Source of the DNA: JADJGC01 sp964617645
GTDB taxonomy: Bacteria > Zixibacteria > MSB-5A5 > CAIYYT01
Assembly (NCBI GenBank): GCA_964617645.1
Contig: CAZTYE010000003.1
Span: forward strand, 62,001 to 126,000
Direction of reading: 5' to 3'
Length of the DNA: 64,000 bases
This document shows positions 17,026 through 24,760 of the stretch, in pieces (position 1 is the first letter of the stretch; every line of letters begins with the position of its first letter). A program made the position numbers and the translations under genes. The notes beneath the pieces were generated by a model. That model did not search any database and was not told where the DNA came from. It saw only the letters and a program-made list of their open reading frames with translations.

Positions 17026-18441
17026 CTATTCGACTTGCTCTTCCTTGACGGCCCGGCGACGGAAGCGCGCCGGCAGAATTTTAAGCTCTTCGCGGTATTT
17101 CGTGACCGTCCGACGGGCGATCTTGATATCGGCCTTGTTGAGGGCTTCGAAGATCTCTTGGTCGGAGAGGGGATTGGCCGGGTCTTCCTTGGCGATCATT
17201 TCTTCAATCTGTTGTTTGACCGTCCGCTTGGAGACTTCCTCGCCGTCCTGCATCTGGACGCCGGAAACAAAGAAATACTTGATTTCGAACACGCCGTGCG
17301 GCGTTTGGACGTACTTGTCCGACGAAACCCGCGAGATAGTGGCGACGTTCATATTGACGGCGTTGGCGACCTGCTCCATGCGGAGCGGCTTCATGAACTC
17401 GACGCCCTTTTCGAAAAAGTCGATTTGTTCCTGAACGATCGCGTGCATCACCCGCACCATCGTGTTGCGCCGCTGGTTAATGGCGTTGAGCAGCCAGCGC
17501 GCTTGCTCGAGCTTTTCGCGGACGTACTTTTTGGTTTCGACCGGCGTATTGTTGCCGCGCTTGAGCAGCTCCTTGTAGCCGGCATTCACCCGGAGTTGCG
17601 GCAGATTGCGGTCGTTGTGCGAAATCACCCACTCGTCACCGATCTTATCAACGATCAAATCCGGAATCACCGCCGCCGCGGCGCGGGAGAAGCGGCCATA
17701 GGCCGGTCGGGGCGAGAGCGTCTTGATGATATCCATCGCTTCCTGCACGCGCTCGAGCGGTACGCCCATGATCTTGGCAAGCTGGGCAAAGCTCTTCTTG
17801 TCGAGCGCTTCGAGATGCTCTTCGACAATGCGGTAGACCAGATTGTTATCGATGTGCCGGTCGCGGAGCTGGATCAGCAGCGATTCCCGCAAATCGCGGG
17901 CGCCGACGCCGGAAGGGTCGAATCTCTGGATCTTGACCATGATTCGCTCGACGTGGTCGGGGTCGATCTGCAGCGTGCCGGCGATTTCCTCGATCGAGGT
18001 CGTCAGGTACCCGGAGTCGTCAATGTTGCCGATGATAATCTGGCCGATCTCGTAATCGACGGGTTCGAGTTTGAGAAAGGCCAATTGCTCGAGCAAATGT
18101 TCGTATAGCGAACACTCGCCGGCGACATTGAATTCCGGCATCTCCTCATGGGATTCGCCCTTGAACTCGCGGGTGTTGTAATCCTCGTTGTCGCGGAGGT
18201 AATCTTCCCAGTCGATCTTCTCGTCTTCTTTGCCGTCCGTGCTCTTGTCGTCGACCAGTTCCGCTTTGGTCAAATCCTGCTCCTGATCGACCGACTCGAT
18301 CTCCTCAAGCAACGGATTGACGGCCAGTTCGTGGCGGAGAATTTGCTCGAGCTTGAGAATCGGCATCTGCAGCATCTTCAATGATTGAATGAGCTGCGGC
18401 GCGAGTTTTTGGCTGAGTTTCTGAGTTATCTCAAGACGCAT
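17026..18441 (-). CDS. rpoN: RNA polymerase sigma-54 factor
   Basis: 471 aa. Three expected regions are visible: an N-terminal glutamine/leucine-rich activator-binding segment (LEITQKLSQKLAPQLIQSLKMLQMP), a central acidic linker and core-binding domain, and the C-terminal DNA-binding HTH plus RpoN box ARRTVTKYRE (about 442-451). It directs transcription from -24/-12 promoters with AAA+ activators, none of which are in the window. Conserved neighbourhood with lptB upstream and hpf downstream. Confidence 0.97.
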   Translation of the reverse strand: MRLEITQKLSQKLAPQLIQSLKMLQMPILKLEQILRHELAVNPLLEEIESVDQEQDLTKAELVDDKSTDGKEDEKIDWEDYLRDNEDYNTREFKGESHEEMPEFNVAGECSLYEHLLEQLAFLKLEPVDYEIGQIIIGNIDDSGYLTTSIEEIAGTLQIDPDHVERIMVKIQRFDPSGVGARDLRESLLIQLRDRHIDNNLVYRIVEEHLEALDKKSFAQLAKIMGVPLERVQEAMDIIKTLSPRPAYGRFSRAAAAVIPDLIVDKIGDEWVISHNDRNLPQLRVNAGYKELLKRGNNTPVETKKYVREKLEQARWLLNAINQRRNTMVRVMHAIVQEQIDFFEKGVEFMKPLRMEQVANAVNMNVATISRVSSDKYVQTPHGVFEIKYFFVSGVQMQDGEEVSKRTVKQQIEEMIAKEDPANPLSDQEIFEALNKADIKIARRTVTKYREELKILPARFRRRAVKEEQVE

Positions 18442-18514
18442 AGTATCTTATTGACAGGCAAAGCTTTAATTGGACAGGATGCCTTCCTGTAATAGTTATC
18501 GGCCAGATTTACGG

Positions 18515-19240
18515 TCAGTTTAACCGGAACTTCTCACCGAGATAGATCTTGCGGGCCTCGGGATCGGATGCCAGATACTCGGCGGTTCCGGCTTTGAGAA
18601 TCTGGCCATCGCACATGATATAGGCGCGGTCGATCGTTTGCAGCGTCTCCCGCACATTGTGATCGGTTATGAGAATTCCCAGACTCTTGGCCTTCAGGGT
18701 ATTTATTATACGCTGAATATCCTCTACCGCAATAGGGTCAATCCCGGCAAATGGCTCGTCGAGAAGCAGAAATTTCGGTTTGAGCACCAATGCCCGGGCG
18801 ATTTCGACCCGTCGCCGCTCGCCGCCGGAGAGCTGGTAGCCCTTGGATTTGGCCAAGCGCAACACGTCAAGTTCTTCGAGGATACCGGTAACTCGCTCGA
18901 TTCGCTCTTTTTTCCGCAGACCGAGTGTTTCAGCGACGGCCATGACGTTCTGCCAGACGGTCAGTTTGCGGAAAATCGACGGCTCTTGCGGCAAGTAGCC
19001 GATGCCCAACCGGGCGCGCCGGTACATCGGCAAGCCGGTGATGATTCGGTCATCAAGTAGCACCTTGCCCGACTGGGGTCGAATGAAGCCGATCACCATA
19101 TAAAACGTCGTAGTCTTGCCGGCGCCGTTCGGCCCGAGCAGGCCGACGACTTCGCCTTGATTGACTTCGATGGAGATTTCGTCGACTACCCGTCGGCGAC
19201 GGTACGATTTGACCAGCTTGTCGGAATACAGTTTGGCCAT
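18515..19240 (-). CDS. lptB: LPS export ABC transporter ATPase LptB
   Basis: 241 aa cytoplasmic ATPase of LptB2FG, which extracts lipopolysaccharide from the inner membrane. Seen: Walker A GPNGAGKTT (36-44), Q-loop region GIGYLPQEPSIFRKLTV, signature YQLSGGERRR, Walker B FLLLDEPFAGIDP and H-loop ITDHNVRET. The PQEPSIFRKL and DEPFAGIDPIAV wording is LptB-typical. It implies an LPS-bearing diderm. First gene of the series continuing to rpoN 74 bases on. Confidence 0.95.
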   Translation of the reverse strand: MAKLYSDKLVKSYRRRRVVDEISIEVNQGEVVGLLGPNGAGKTTTFYMVIGFIRPQSGKVLLDDRIITGLPMYRRARLGIGYLPQEPSIFRKLTVWQNVMAVAETLGLRKKERIERVTGILEELDVLRLAKSKGYQLSGGERRRVEIARALVLKPKFLLLDEPFAGIDPIAVEDIQRIINTLKAKSLGILITDHNVRETLQTIDRAYIMCDGQILKAGTAEYLASDPEARKIYLGEKFRLN

Positions 19241-19474
19241 CGAGGGTTATACTATGGAGTTGACGGGAAATCGGCTAGAAATTTGATGTATTGCGCCCCA
19301 GGGGATTAGCTGCATGAGGATACTCTCGGTTTTGTTTCCTCCTGTAAATATCGTTGCAACTGACGTGCATCAAATGCAGAATCATTGTTGACATCATGGC
19401 CTTGTTTACGATGTTGTTGTGGAAGATGACCCCACTCCGGCTTGTCTGCGGGGAGTTATCGAAAGGAGGAGCCT

Positions 19475-20431
19475 ATGCTGACTTTCAGATTGAGCACGTT
19501 TGCGCGAATCATCTGCCTACTGGTGATCGTGGGGAGTCACCCAAGTGCTGGCGATGCGATATTGGTCGGGTACGGCCACGACGCGCAGTGGTCCGATAGC
19601 GGGAGTTTCGTCAGTTACATTCGAAGTGACTCCCTATTTGTCGGCGCGATGGCGGAGTCGTTCAAACCGCAATTTGTCTTTGCGGGACCGATCTACAAGT
19701 ATGAATGGGCGAGCGACTCGGAGGTCGTCATCCAGACGCGGTGGTACGTCAAAACTGAGTCGACCAGTCACAGGATTGAAGAAATCCACAAAAGCGTGGT
19801 CGGCTCGCCGCCGGTGCGCTTAGCGGGCGGAGCCACGGATATGATGACGCCGGGTCCGGACAGTAGTCTGCGGCTGATGCGGTATGCGAGCGGAGCCGTT
19901 GGGTATTTTGTTGGTGGCGCAGATCAAAACTATTTTGCGCTTAACAAACACCAAGTCCCCGATGTCGCAGGTAGCAACGTCGACTTGTTTGTGCGCTGCG
20001 ACCCTGATCCATGGGGGCCAGTGCGGCTTCACTACGGAATCGGAGGTGAACGCAAGCGGTTGACGCTTGATGCGAATCACTATCTTCTGCCAACGTTGGC
20101 ACCCACACGTGACAAGTTCATGTGTTCGAACTCACGAGGGCATGTGCTTGTTTTTGATACCTCAGGGCACTTCCTCGCAGACATTGGCCGTGTCGACATG
20201 GAGAAGTGGACCTCTGACGGACAGTGGATCACATTTGCTCAGACCGAATGGGGACATTATGACTTGATTTCTTCCGAAATTGGCATTATTCGCTCAGATG
20301 GTTCGAATCGAGTCATCTTTACAGATTCACCCCAGCTCGAAGAAGAACCTGTGCCATCGCCAGATTCGCGTTTCGTTCTTTACCGAGTCTACAAGAGTGA
20401 CGAGATTTTCGTCGTTTCGCTGGAGAAGTGA
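19475..20431 (+). CDS. Secreted beta-propeller (TolB/WD40-like) protein, copy 1
   Basis: 318 aa from the ATG at 19475, preceded by AAAGGAGGA and opening a signal peptide (MLTFRLSTFARIICLLVIVG). Repeats of the PD40/TolB type are visible: YGHDAQWSDSGSFVSYIRSDSLF near the start and EPVPSPDSRFVLYRVYKSDEIFVV at the end. First of three paralogues (others at 20826 and 22095), each followed by an amidase unit, so a cell-wall-linked role is suggested by context only. Most similar to copy 3 (shared VGYGHDAQWS block). Confidence 0.72.
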   Translation: MLTFRLSTFARIICLLVIVGSHPSAGDAILVGYGHDAQWSDSGSFVSYIRSDSLFVGAMAESFKPQFVFAGPIYKYEWASDSEVVIQTRWYVKTESTSHRIEEIHKSVVGSPPVRLAGGATDMMTPGPDSSLRLMRYASGAVGYFVGGADQNYFALNKHQVPDVAGSNVDLFVRCDPDPWGPVRLHYGIGGERKRLTLDANHYLLPTLAPTRDKFMCSNSRGHVLVFDTSGHFLADIGRVDMEKWTSDGQWITFAQTEWGHYDLISSEIGIIRSDGSNRVIFTDSPQLEEEPVPSPDSRFVLYRVYKSDEIFVVSLEK

Positions 20432-20447
20432 AAGGAGGGCACGCACC

Positions 20448-20807
20448 ATGTTAGCTCGAATGCTGATAGTAGCGACTGTTGTTATCGCTGTATTCCATCC
20501 CGTGACAGCTCTTTGCTACGTGACGATCGTTTTCGATCCGGGCCATGGTGGCACTGATCCGGGAACACCTGGACCTCAAGGGCTAATCGATGAAAAGTCC
20601 GTCAATCTTGCCGTTGCACTTGCAGTCTGAGATTCAATAGAGTGGTTATATGGCAGTTGGTGGCGTATTGGTCTCACTATGTCGAATGACTCCGAGGGCC
20701 AAGCCTGTGTCGAATCTTTGTTGACAACAGTATCCGTTTTGCGATTTTCTCATCGTAGGCAGGCGCAAGGTGCGTTGTCTACGGCGGGAAGCCAATGAGA
20801 GGAGGAG
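20448..20807 (+). pseudogene. Decayed N-acetylmuramoyl-L-alanine amidase, copy 1
   Basis: Begins as an intact reading frame with ribosome site (AAAGGAGG), a signal-like N-terminus and the amidase_3 zinc motif TIVFDPGHGGTDPG, then SVNLAVALAV, where TGA (20628-20630) ends it after 60 residues. The corresponding place in copy 2 reads serine. After the stop, homology to copy 2 runs on to about 20807, but the rest of the catalytic domain, including the SVHHN motif of the intact gene at 23067, is missing. Confidence 0.8.
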
Positions 20808-20820
20808 CCTACGCTGGCTT
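20578..20820 (+). repeat. Direct repeat, first copy (amidase remnant to propeller start)
   Basis: About 240 bases, from AAGGGCTAATC to the ribosome site of propeller copy 2, that recur at 21861-22104 with only scattered differences. The offset is 1283 bases. It holds a promoter-like TTGACA (20721-20726)/ATTTTC (20744-20749) pair, 17 bases apart, also kept in the second copy. Confidence 0.85.
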
Positions 20821-20825
20821 TCAGA

Positions 20826-21743
20826 GTGAGCACGGTTGCAGTCTGGATCTACTGCATCCTCGTTAGCACTGTCGGCATCACTGCCGCTGAGTTGGTAGAA
20901 CTTGGTCGCGGATGGGATCCTAAGTGGTCGCCGAATGGCGAGATGGTCGCGGCGTGGACGCGCGACACCCTGTTGATTTACGACGCCAACAAGATGGCTC
21001 TGCGAAGAGCGATTCCCGTGAGTAGGCCCAAGTTCTATTTCTGGGTCGACAACGGAAATCTCGCCTTATCTTACCAAACGGAAACTCAAGCCGCCAAGGC
21101 AATTTACGCGCGCCCCATCGTTACCCGTTGTGTTCTCGATACACTGGGGCGGCTCCGCGTAGTTAAGTGTGACACATCGTTTGATACACGCAATGCACTA
21201 ACACATCTCACACAGTTGTCGAGTGGGGAAGTGGGCTCATTTCAGTTGTCATCGGGAAAGCGAATAGAGTTTCATCGGCTCCTGGGAGACTCATTTACGA
21301 TTGCATCAGCTGACACGGTGCGGGAAGTCGCATGCCGGGAGAGAACGCCGGAGGCTGTTCATGTGCTGCGGCCATCCAACAATTGTAGGCAGTTCGTTGT
21401 GTACTTGGCCGGCGAAACTATCGCGATTGTCGATGAGCTCGGCCGAAACAAAGCGATCATCGGGCCGCGTTTCCAAAGGTTAAACGAAAGTCGATTTGGT
21501 CTGCTGGAGTATTTTGGTTGGTCTTTCGACGATCTTCTCTTGGGTTTCGTCAAGTACACCGAAGATGGCCACCGGACTTATGCAAGCGATCTCTTCGTTT
21601 ACGAGGTCGCATCAGGCGAGTTGCTGGTAGTCAGCCACCTGGAGGGAGGTGGTCTACTCGATTGGGTCTGGTCGCCAACTTCCAGTGCAATCGCGGTATC
21701 CGCAGATGGACGGGTGAGTCTATGGCAGACCGAAATTCGATAG
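20826..21743 (+). CDS. Beta-propeller (TolB/WD40-like) protein, copy 2, start codon doubtful
   Basis: 305 aa from GTG 20826. By alignment with copies 1 and 3 the original start is at 20811-20813, where the codon is ACG instead of ATG, 5 bases behind GGAGGAG; the peptide from there would be a signal sequence. The GTG at 20826 is too far from the ribosome site, so expression may be poor. Propeller-like repeats are visible (WDPKWSPNGEMVAAWTRDTL, LLDWVWSPTSSAIAVSADGR). Sequence is well diverged from the other two copies. Its last bases overlap the next amidase remnant at 21722. Confidence 0.6.
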   Translation: MSTVAVWIYCILVSTVGITAAELVELGRGWDPKWSPNGEMVAAWTRDTLLIYDANKMALRRAIPVSRPKFYFWVDNGNLALSYQTETQAAKAIYARPIVTRCVLDTLGRLRVVKCDTSFDTRNALTHLTQLSSGEVGSFQLSSGKRIEFHRLLGDSFTIASADTVREVACRERTPEAVHVLRPSNNCRQFVVYLAGETIAIVDELGRNKAIIGPRFQRLNESRFGLLEYFGWSFDDLLLGFVKYTEDGHRTYASDLFVYEVASGELLVVSHLEGGGLLDWVWSPTSSAIAVSADGRVSLWQTEIR

Positions 21744-22072
21744 CCGGCTTGCTGAGGGCGGCGTTGGTCTTGGTGACACCCCTGGCATTTGTCCTTGGTG
21801 ACAACACCATACTCTTCGATCCGGGGCACGGTGGCAACGATCCGAGAACACCTTGACCGCAAGGGCTAATCAATGCAATGTCCGTCAATCTTGCCGTTGC
21901 ACTTGCAGTCAGTGATTCAATAGAGTGGTTATATGGCAGTTGGTGGCGTATTGGTCTCACTATGTCGAATGACTCCGAGGGCCAAAGCTGTGCCGAATTT
22001 TTGTTGACAACAGTATCCGCTTTACGATTTTCTCATCGCAGGCAGGCGCAAGGTGCGTTGTCTACGGTGTGA
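21722..22072 (+). pseudogene. Decayed N-acetylmuramoyl-L-alanine amidase, copy 2
   Basis: Opens with ATG 21722 inside the end of propeller copy 2, gives a signal-like segment and ILFDPGHGGNDPRTP, then a TGA at 21854-21856 where copy 1 has glycine. In the same frame the homology continues (SVNLAVALAVSDSIEWLYGSWW) to a TGA at 22070-22072. No second zinc motif follows. Copies 1 and 2 therefore carry different nonsense changes in one truncated gene body. Confidence 0.8.
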
Positions 22073-22104
22073 AGCCAAGCGAAAGGAGGAGGTTATGCTG
22101 GATT
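21861..22104 (+). repeat. Direct repeat, second copy
   Basis: Partner of 20578-20820; see there. Promoter-like TTGACA at 22004-22009 and ATTTTC at 22027-22032 lie about 65 bases before the start of propeller copy 3. Confidence 0.85.
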
Positions 22105-23057
22105 GCCGATTAAGCACCGTTTCAGCGACAATTTGCGTATTCGCGATCGTAGGGAGTAACGCAATTGCCGGCGGGTCGATATTGGTTGGGTACGGCCACG
22201 ACGCGCAGTGGTCGCCCGGGGAGAAGTTTCTCTCGCTGATCCGCTCAGATACTCTGTTTGCAGTTGACCTCTCCGAACAAACCGAAGCGCAGGTTCTATT
22301 CTGCGGGCCAGTTGTTCAGTCTGAGTGGATTGACGATTCGATCATGGTGATTCGCGAGAGAACAACACACAACGTGGGCTTACATCGCATTTGCGAGGAG
22401 CGGATCGTGCTGGTTACTCTTGGCGGCAGTGCCCGAACCATCGCGGAAGATCGGTTTGATATCGCGTCGGGGAAGGCTCGCTATTCTACGCTGCGCCGTC
22501 AAGCCGGTGGAAATGTCACTGTTGTAGACGAGTCATCGGAACAAGTTCTGGAAGTTGAGGCTCATGGATTAGTCAATATCGCCGGCGCCGGCAAAGATCC
22601 ATTGAGGTCGCCTCTAATTACAACGCGCCCATGGCCATGGGGGCGAGTCGTCCTCTGTGAGGTGGATGAGCAAAACTGTCGATCCGTGACCCGCGGGGAG
22701 AATCAATATCTACTGCCCAAACTTGCTCCAACTGCCGATCGATTTACCTGTGCCAGTTCAAGGGGAGATCTGCTGGTTTTCGATACCTTGGGTAACGAGC
22801 TGGCGAATCTCGGACTTGCTTCGTTTGAGTCTTGGGCCAATGACGGCAGTCAGCTTACATTCTGTCGAATCGTCGAGTCGGAATTCGGAATCGATAGCTC
22901 GGAGGTCTATGTCTGCAACTTCGACGGCTCGGGACCCATACAGGTGACCTTCACGCCTGAATTCGTAGAGGTTTCACCCGCCTTCTCCCCTTCCGGACGT
23001 TATGTCCTATATCACGTTGTCGGCAGAAACGAGATTCGAATCCTTGAGCTTCGATAG
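22095..23057 (+). CDS. Secreted beta-propeller (TolB/WD40-like) protein, copy 3
   Basis: 320 aa from ATG 22095, with AAAGGAGGAGG upstream and a signal peptide ending near VGSNAIAGG. Propeller-type repeats: YGHDAQWSPGEKFLSLIRSD, FESWANDGSQLTFCR, EVSPAFSPSGRYVLYHVVGR. It shares the YGHDAQWS block with copy 1. It runs 9 bases before the intact amidase gene, so the two are one transcription unit. Function unknown; TolB-like propellers bind proteins or peptidoglycan-associated partners. Confidence 0.75.
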   Translation: MLDCRLSTVSATICVFAIVGSNAIAGGSILVGYGHDAQWSPGEKFLSLIRSDTLFAVDLSEQTEAQVLFCGPVVQSEWIDDSIMVIRERTTHNVGLHRICEERIVLVTLGGSARTIAEDRFDIASGKARYSTLRRQAGGNVTVVDESSEQVLEVEAHGLVNIAGAGKDPLRSPLITTRPWPWGRVVLCEVDEQNCRSVTRGENQYLLPKLAPTADRFTCASSRGDLLVFDTLGNELANLGLASFESWANDGSQLTFCRIVESEFGIDSSEVYVCNFDGSGPIQVTFTPEFVEVSPAFSPSGRYVLYHVVGRNEIRILELR

Positions 23058-23066
23058 GAGGGGTAC

Positions 23067-24629
23067 ATGCGCATCGGTACGATGATTAGGACAATCTGTT
23101 TCACCATTCCGCTGATGCTTCAACAACTCTTTGCGACCAAGATCGTCATCGATCCGGGCCATGGTGGACCAGGCGGTGGCATGTACGGTTCCAACGGGGA
23201 TGGGCGCGGCTCCTCTGGACCGACGGGACTGACCGAAGAGTGGGTGAACTTGCAGGTCGCTTTAAGGTTGAGGGATTCCATCGAGTCTTATTGGCCACTG
23301 AGCGAGGTTGAAATGACTCGAACAACGGATACTCAGAGAGTATTCATTGATCGAAGGATCCAGATCGCAAAGGACTTCAATGCGACTTACTTTCTCTCGG
23401 TTCACCACAACGGTTTTCCGCTTGCAGTCCGAGGGAGCGAGGTATGGTGGAGTGGTCGCGACACAACGGACAGCGGTGCCGTGCGGGTATCTGATGCACG
23501 AGATTCAATTCTGGCGAAGAAGGTTCTGACGCGGCACTTAGAGCGTTGGCACTACCCTGACCACTGTGCGAGCCAGAACCCGTCTGACTGGATGGCGGGA
23601 TGCGACGGGAAAGACAATAGTAGGTTCTACATCTTGAACAACTTGCCGCATTGTTGCTGCTGCCTTTCTGAGGCGTCGAATATCAATGACTACACAGAAG
23701 AGTACCTCTTTTCTCACGAATGGACGGGCCATTTGGACGCGGAGGCATCGTCCATTTACCACGGCGCTCATTCTCACAGCATGAATATGGGCTTCGCTCG
23801 CATCAGCAATCGTTACATCGGTGGTCCGGGTTACATCGTCGCAATTGATGGTTTTGAGTGGCAGACACCGGTTGAGCTCACATGGGAAGCCTTTGAGCAA
23901 CACGAGCTCATCGCAGCTGAACACTTCAGGCTCAATGACTATGACTACTATTTCCATCACTGGTGTCATCTGCTCTGCGACGACTGTTTCATTGACAGCT
24001 CACATATCAGCAGGTTCTACGACGTATGGGTGCCACCAGAATTCGAGGAACACATTTATCGTGCTTACTTCACTGGCGGATACTATGCCTGCAACGTCAA
24101 TTGGCTGCCGTTCCCGAATCGGTACGCCGTGGGCGACTCTGTCTTTCTGAACTGGTGGACGACCGCGGGCGTTGACTCGACGGCGGAAGTGACGCTGCGC
24201 TTGGATCGGCACAATGGCCGTGATGGCTATCCGGAAGTGTTGGCGGCGGATGTCCCCTGGAAAGAAACCGGATCAATCAACTGGGTCGTGACCGGACCGG
24301 ACTGCGACAGTTGCATTCTCACAGTGGCATCGCATGATGTCGCGGGCAACAACGCGGTCGGCTTCACGGAGTATTTGGAGACCTTTAGGATCTGCAGTTG
24401 GCGCGTCGGTGACGCGGACGGCAATGGTGGAATTTCAATTGCCGATATATCCCGCCTGATTGACTACATCTTCTCCGGGGGGCCGCCCCCGGCGCCCCAC
24501 CAAATCGGGTCGGGCGACTCCGATTGTAACGGGGCGATATCTCTGGCGGACGCCGTGATTCTGATCAATTGGATGTTCATGAGCGGCCCGCCGCCCGGGC
24601 AGTATTGCAGTTGTGCGGACTACGATTAG
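23067..24629 (+). CDS. Secreted N-acetylmuramoyl-L-alanine amidase with C-terminal dockerin pair
   Basis: 520 aa. Signal segment to about residue 23; amidase_3 zinc domain with IDPGHGGPGGG (His32), an early glutamate in TEEWVNLQVALRLRDS, EMTRTTD and SVHHNGF (His113); a long middle region (about 240-440) with a fibronectin/propeptide-like feel that I cannot assign; dockerin pair at about 445-518. It cleaves the lactyl-amide bond between N-acetylmuramic acid and the stem peptide. AGGAGGGG precedes the ATG. It is the only intact amidase of the three-unit array. Confidence 0.88.
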   Translation: MRIGTMIRTICFTIPLMLQQLFATKIVIDPGHGGPGGGMYGSNGDGRGSSGPTGLTEEWVNLQVALRLRDSIESYWPLSEVEMTRTTDTQRVFIDRRIQIAKDFNATYFLSVHHNGFPLAVRGSEVWWSGRDTTDSGAVRVSDARDSILAKKVLTRHLERWHYPDHCASQNPSDWMAGCDGKDNSRFYILNNLPHCCCCLSEASNINDYTEEYLFSHEWTGHLDAEASSIYHGAHSHSMNMGFARISNRYIGGPGYIVAIDGFEWQTPVELTWEAFEQHELIAAEHFRLNDYDYYFHHWCHLLCDDCFIDSSHISRFYDVWVPPEFEEHIYRAYFTGGYYACNVNWLPFPNRYAVGDSVFLNWWTTAGVDSTAEVTLRLDRHNGRDGYPEVLAADVPWKETGSINWVVTGPDCDSCILTVASHDVAGNNAVGFTEYLETFRICSWRVGDADGNGGISIADISRLIDYIFSGGPPPAPHQIGSGDSDCNGAISLADAVILINWMFMSGPPPGQYCSCADYD

Positions 24630-24681
24630 TCGCGAAGTTCAGAAGCGCCAGTCTGCAAGGAATTGGCGGAACTGAAGAGGA

Positions 24682-24709
24682 AAAGTCGGGAAGGAAACTT
24701 CCCGACTTT
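24682..24709. terminator. Bidirectional intrinsic terminator
   Basis: A perfect 12-base stem (24682-24693 and 24698-24709) closed by a GAAA tetraloop, with T-rich sequence following on the minus strand. It lies between the convergent amidase and TPR-thioredoxin genes. Confidence 0.88.
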
Positions 24710-24760
24710 CGGATACCGTAAACTCAATCGGCGACGATCCTTGAGAATCGCCGTGCCGAC

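Noticed and set aside
16990..18108. 372-codon plus-strand frame over rpoN
   Set aside because: Antisense of sigma-54, which has its RpoN box on the minus strand.
20628..20630. In-frame TGA in amidase remnant 1 as another selenocysteine codon
   Set aside because: The paralogue has serine here, the flanking gene body is truncated, and no redox motif surrounds it. It is decay.
21854..21856. TGA in amidase remnant 2 as selenocysteine
   Set aside because: Replaces a glycine (GGA) of copy 1 in a broken gene; a nonsense change.
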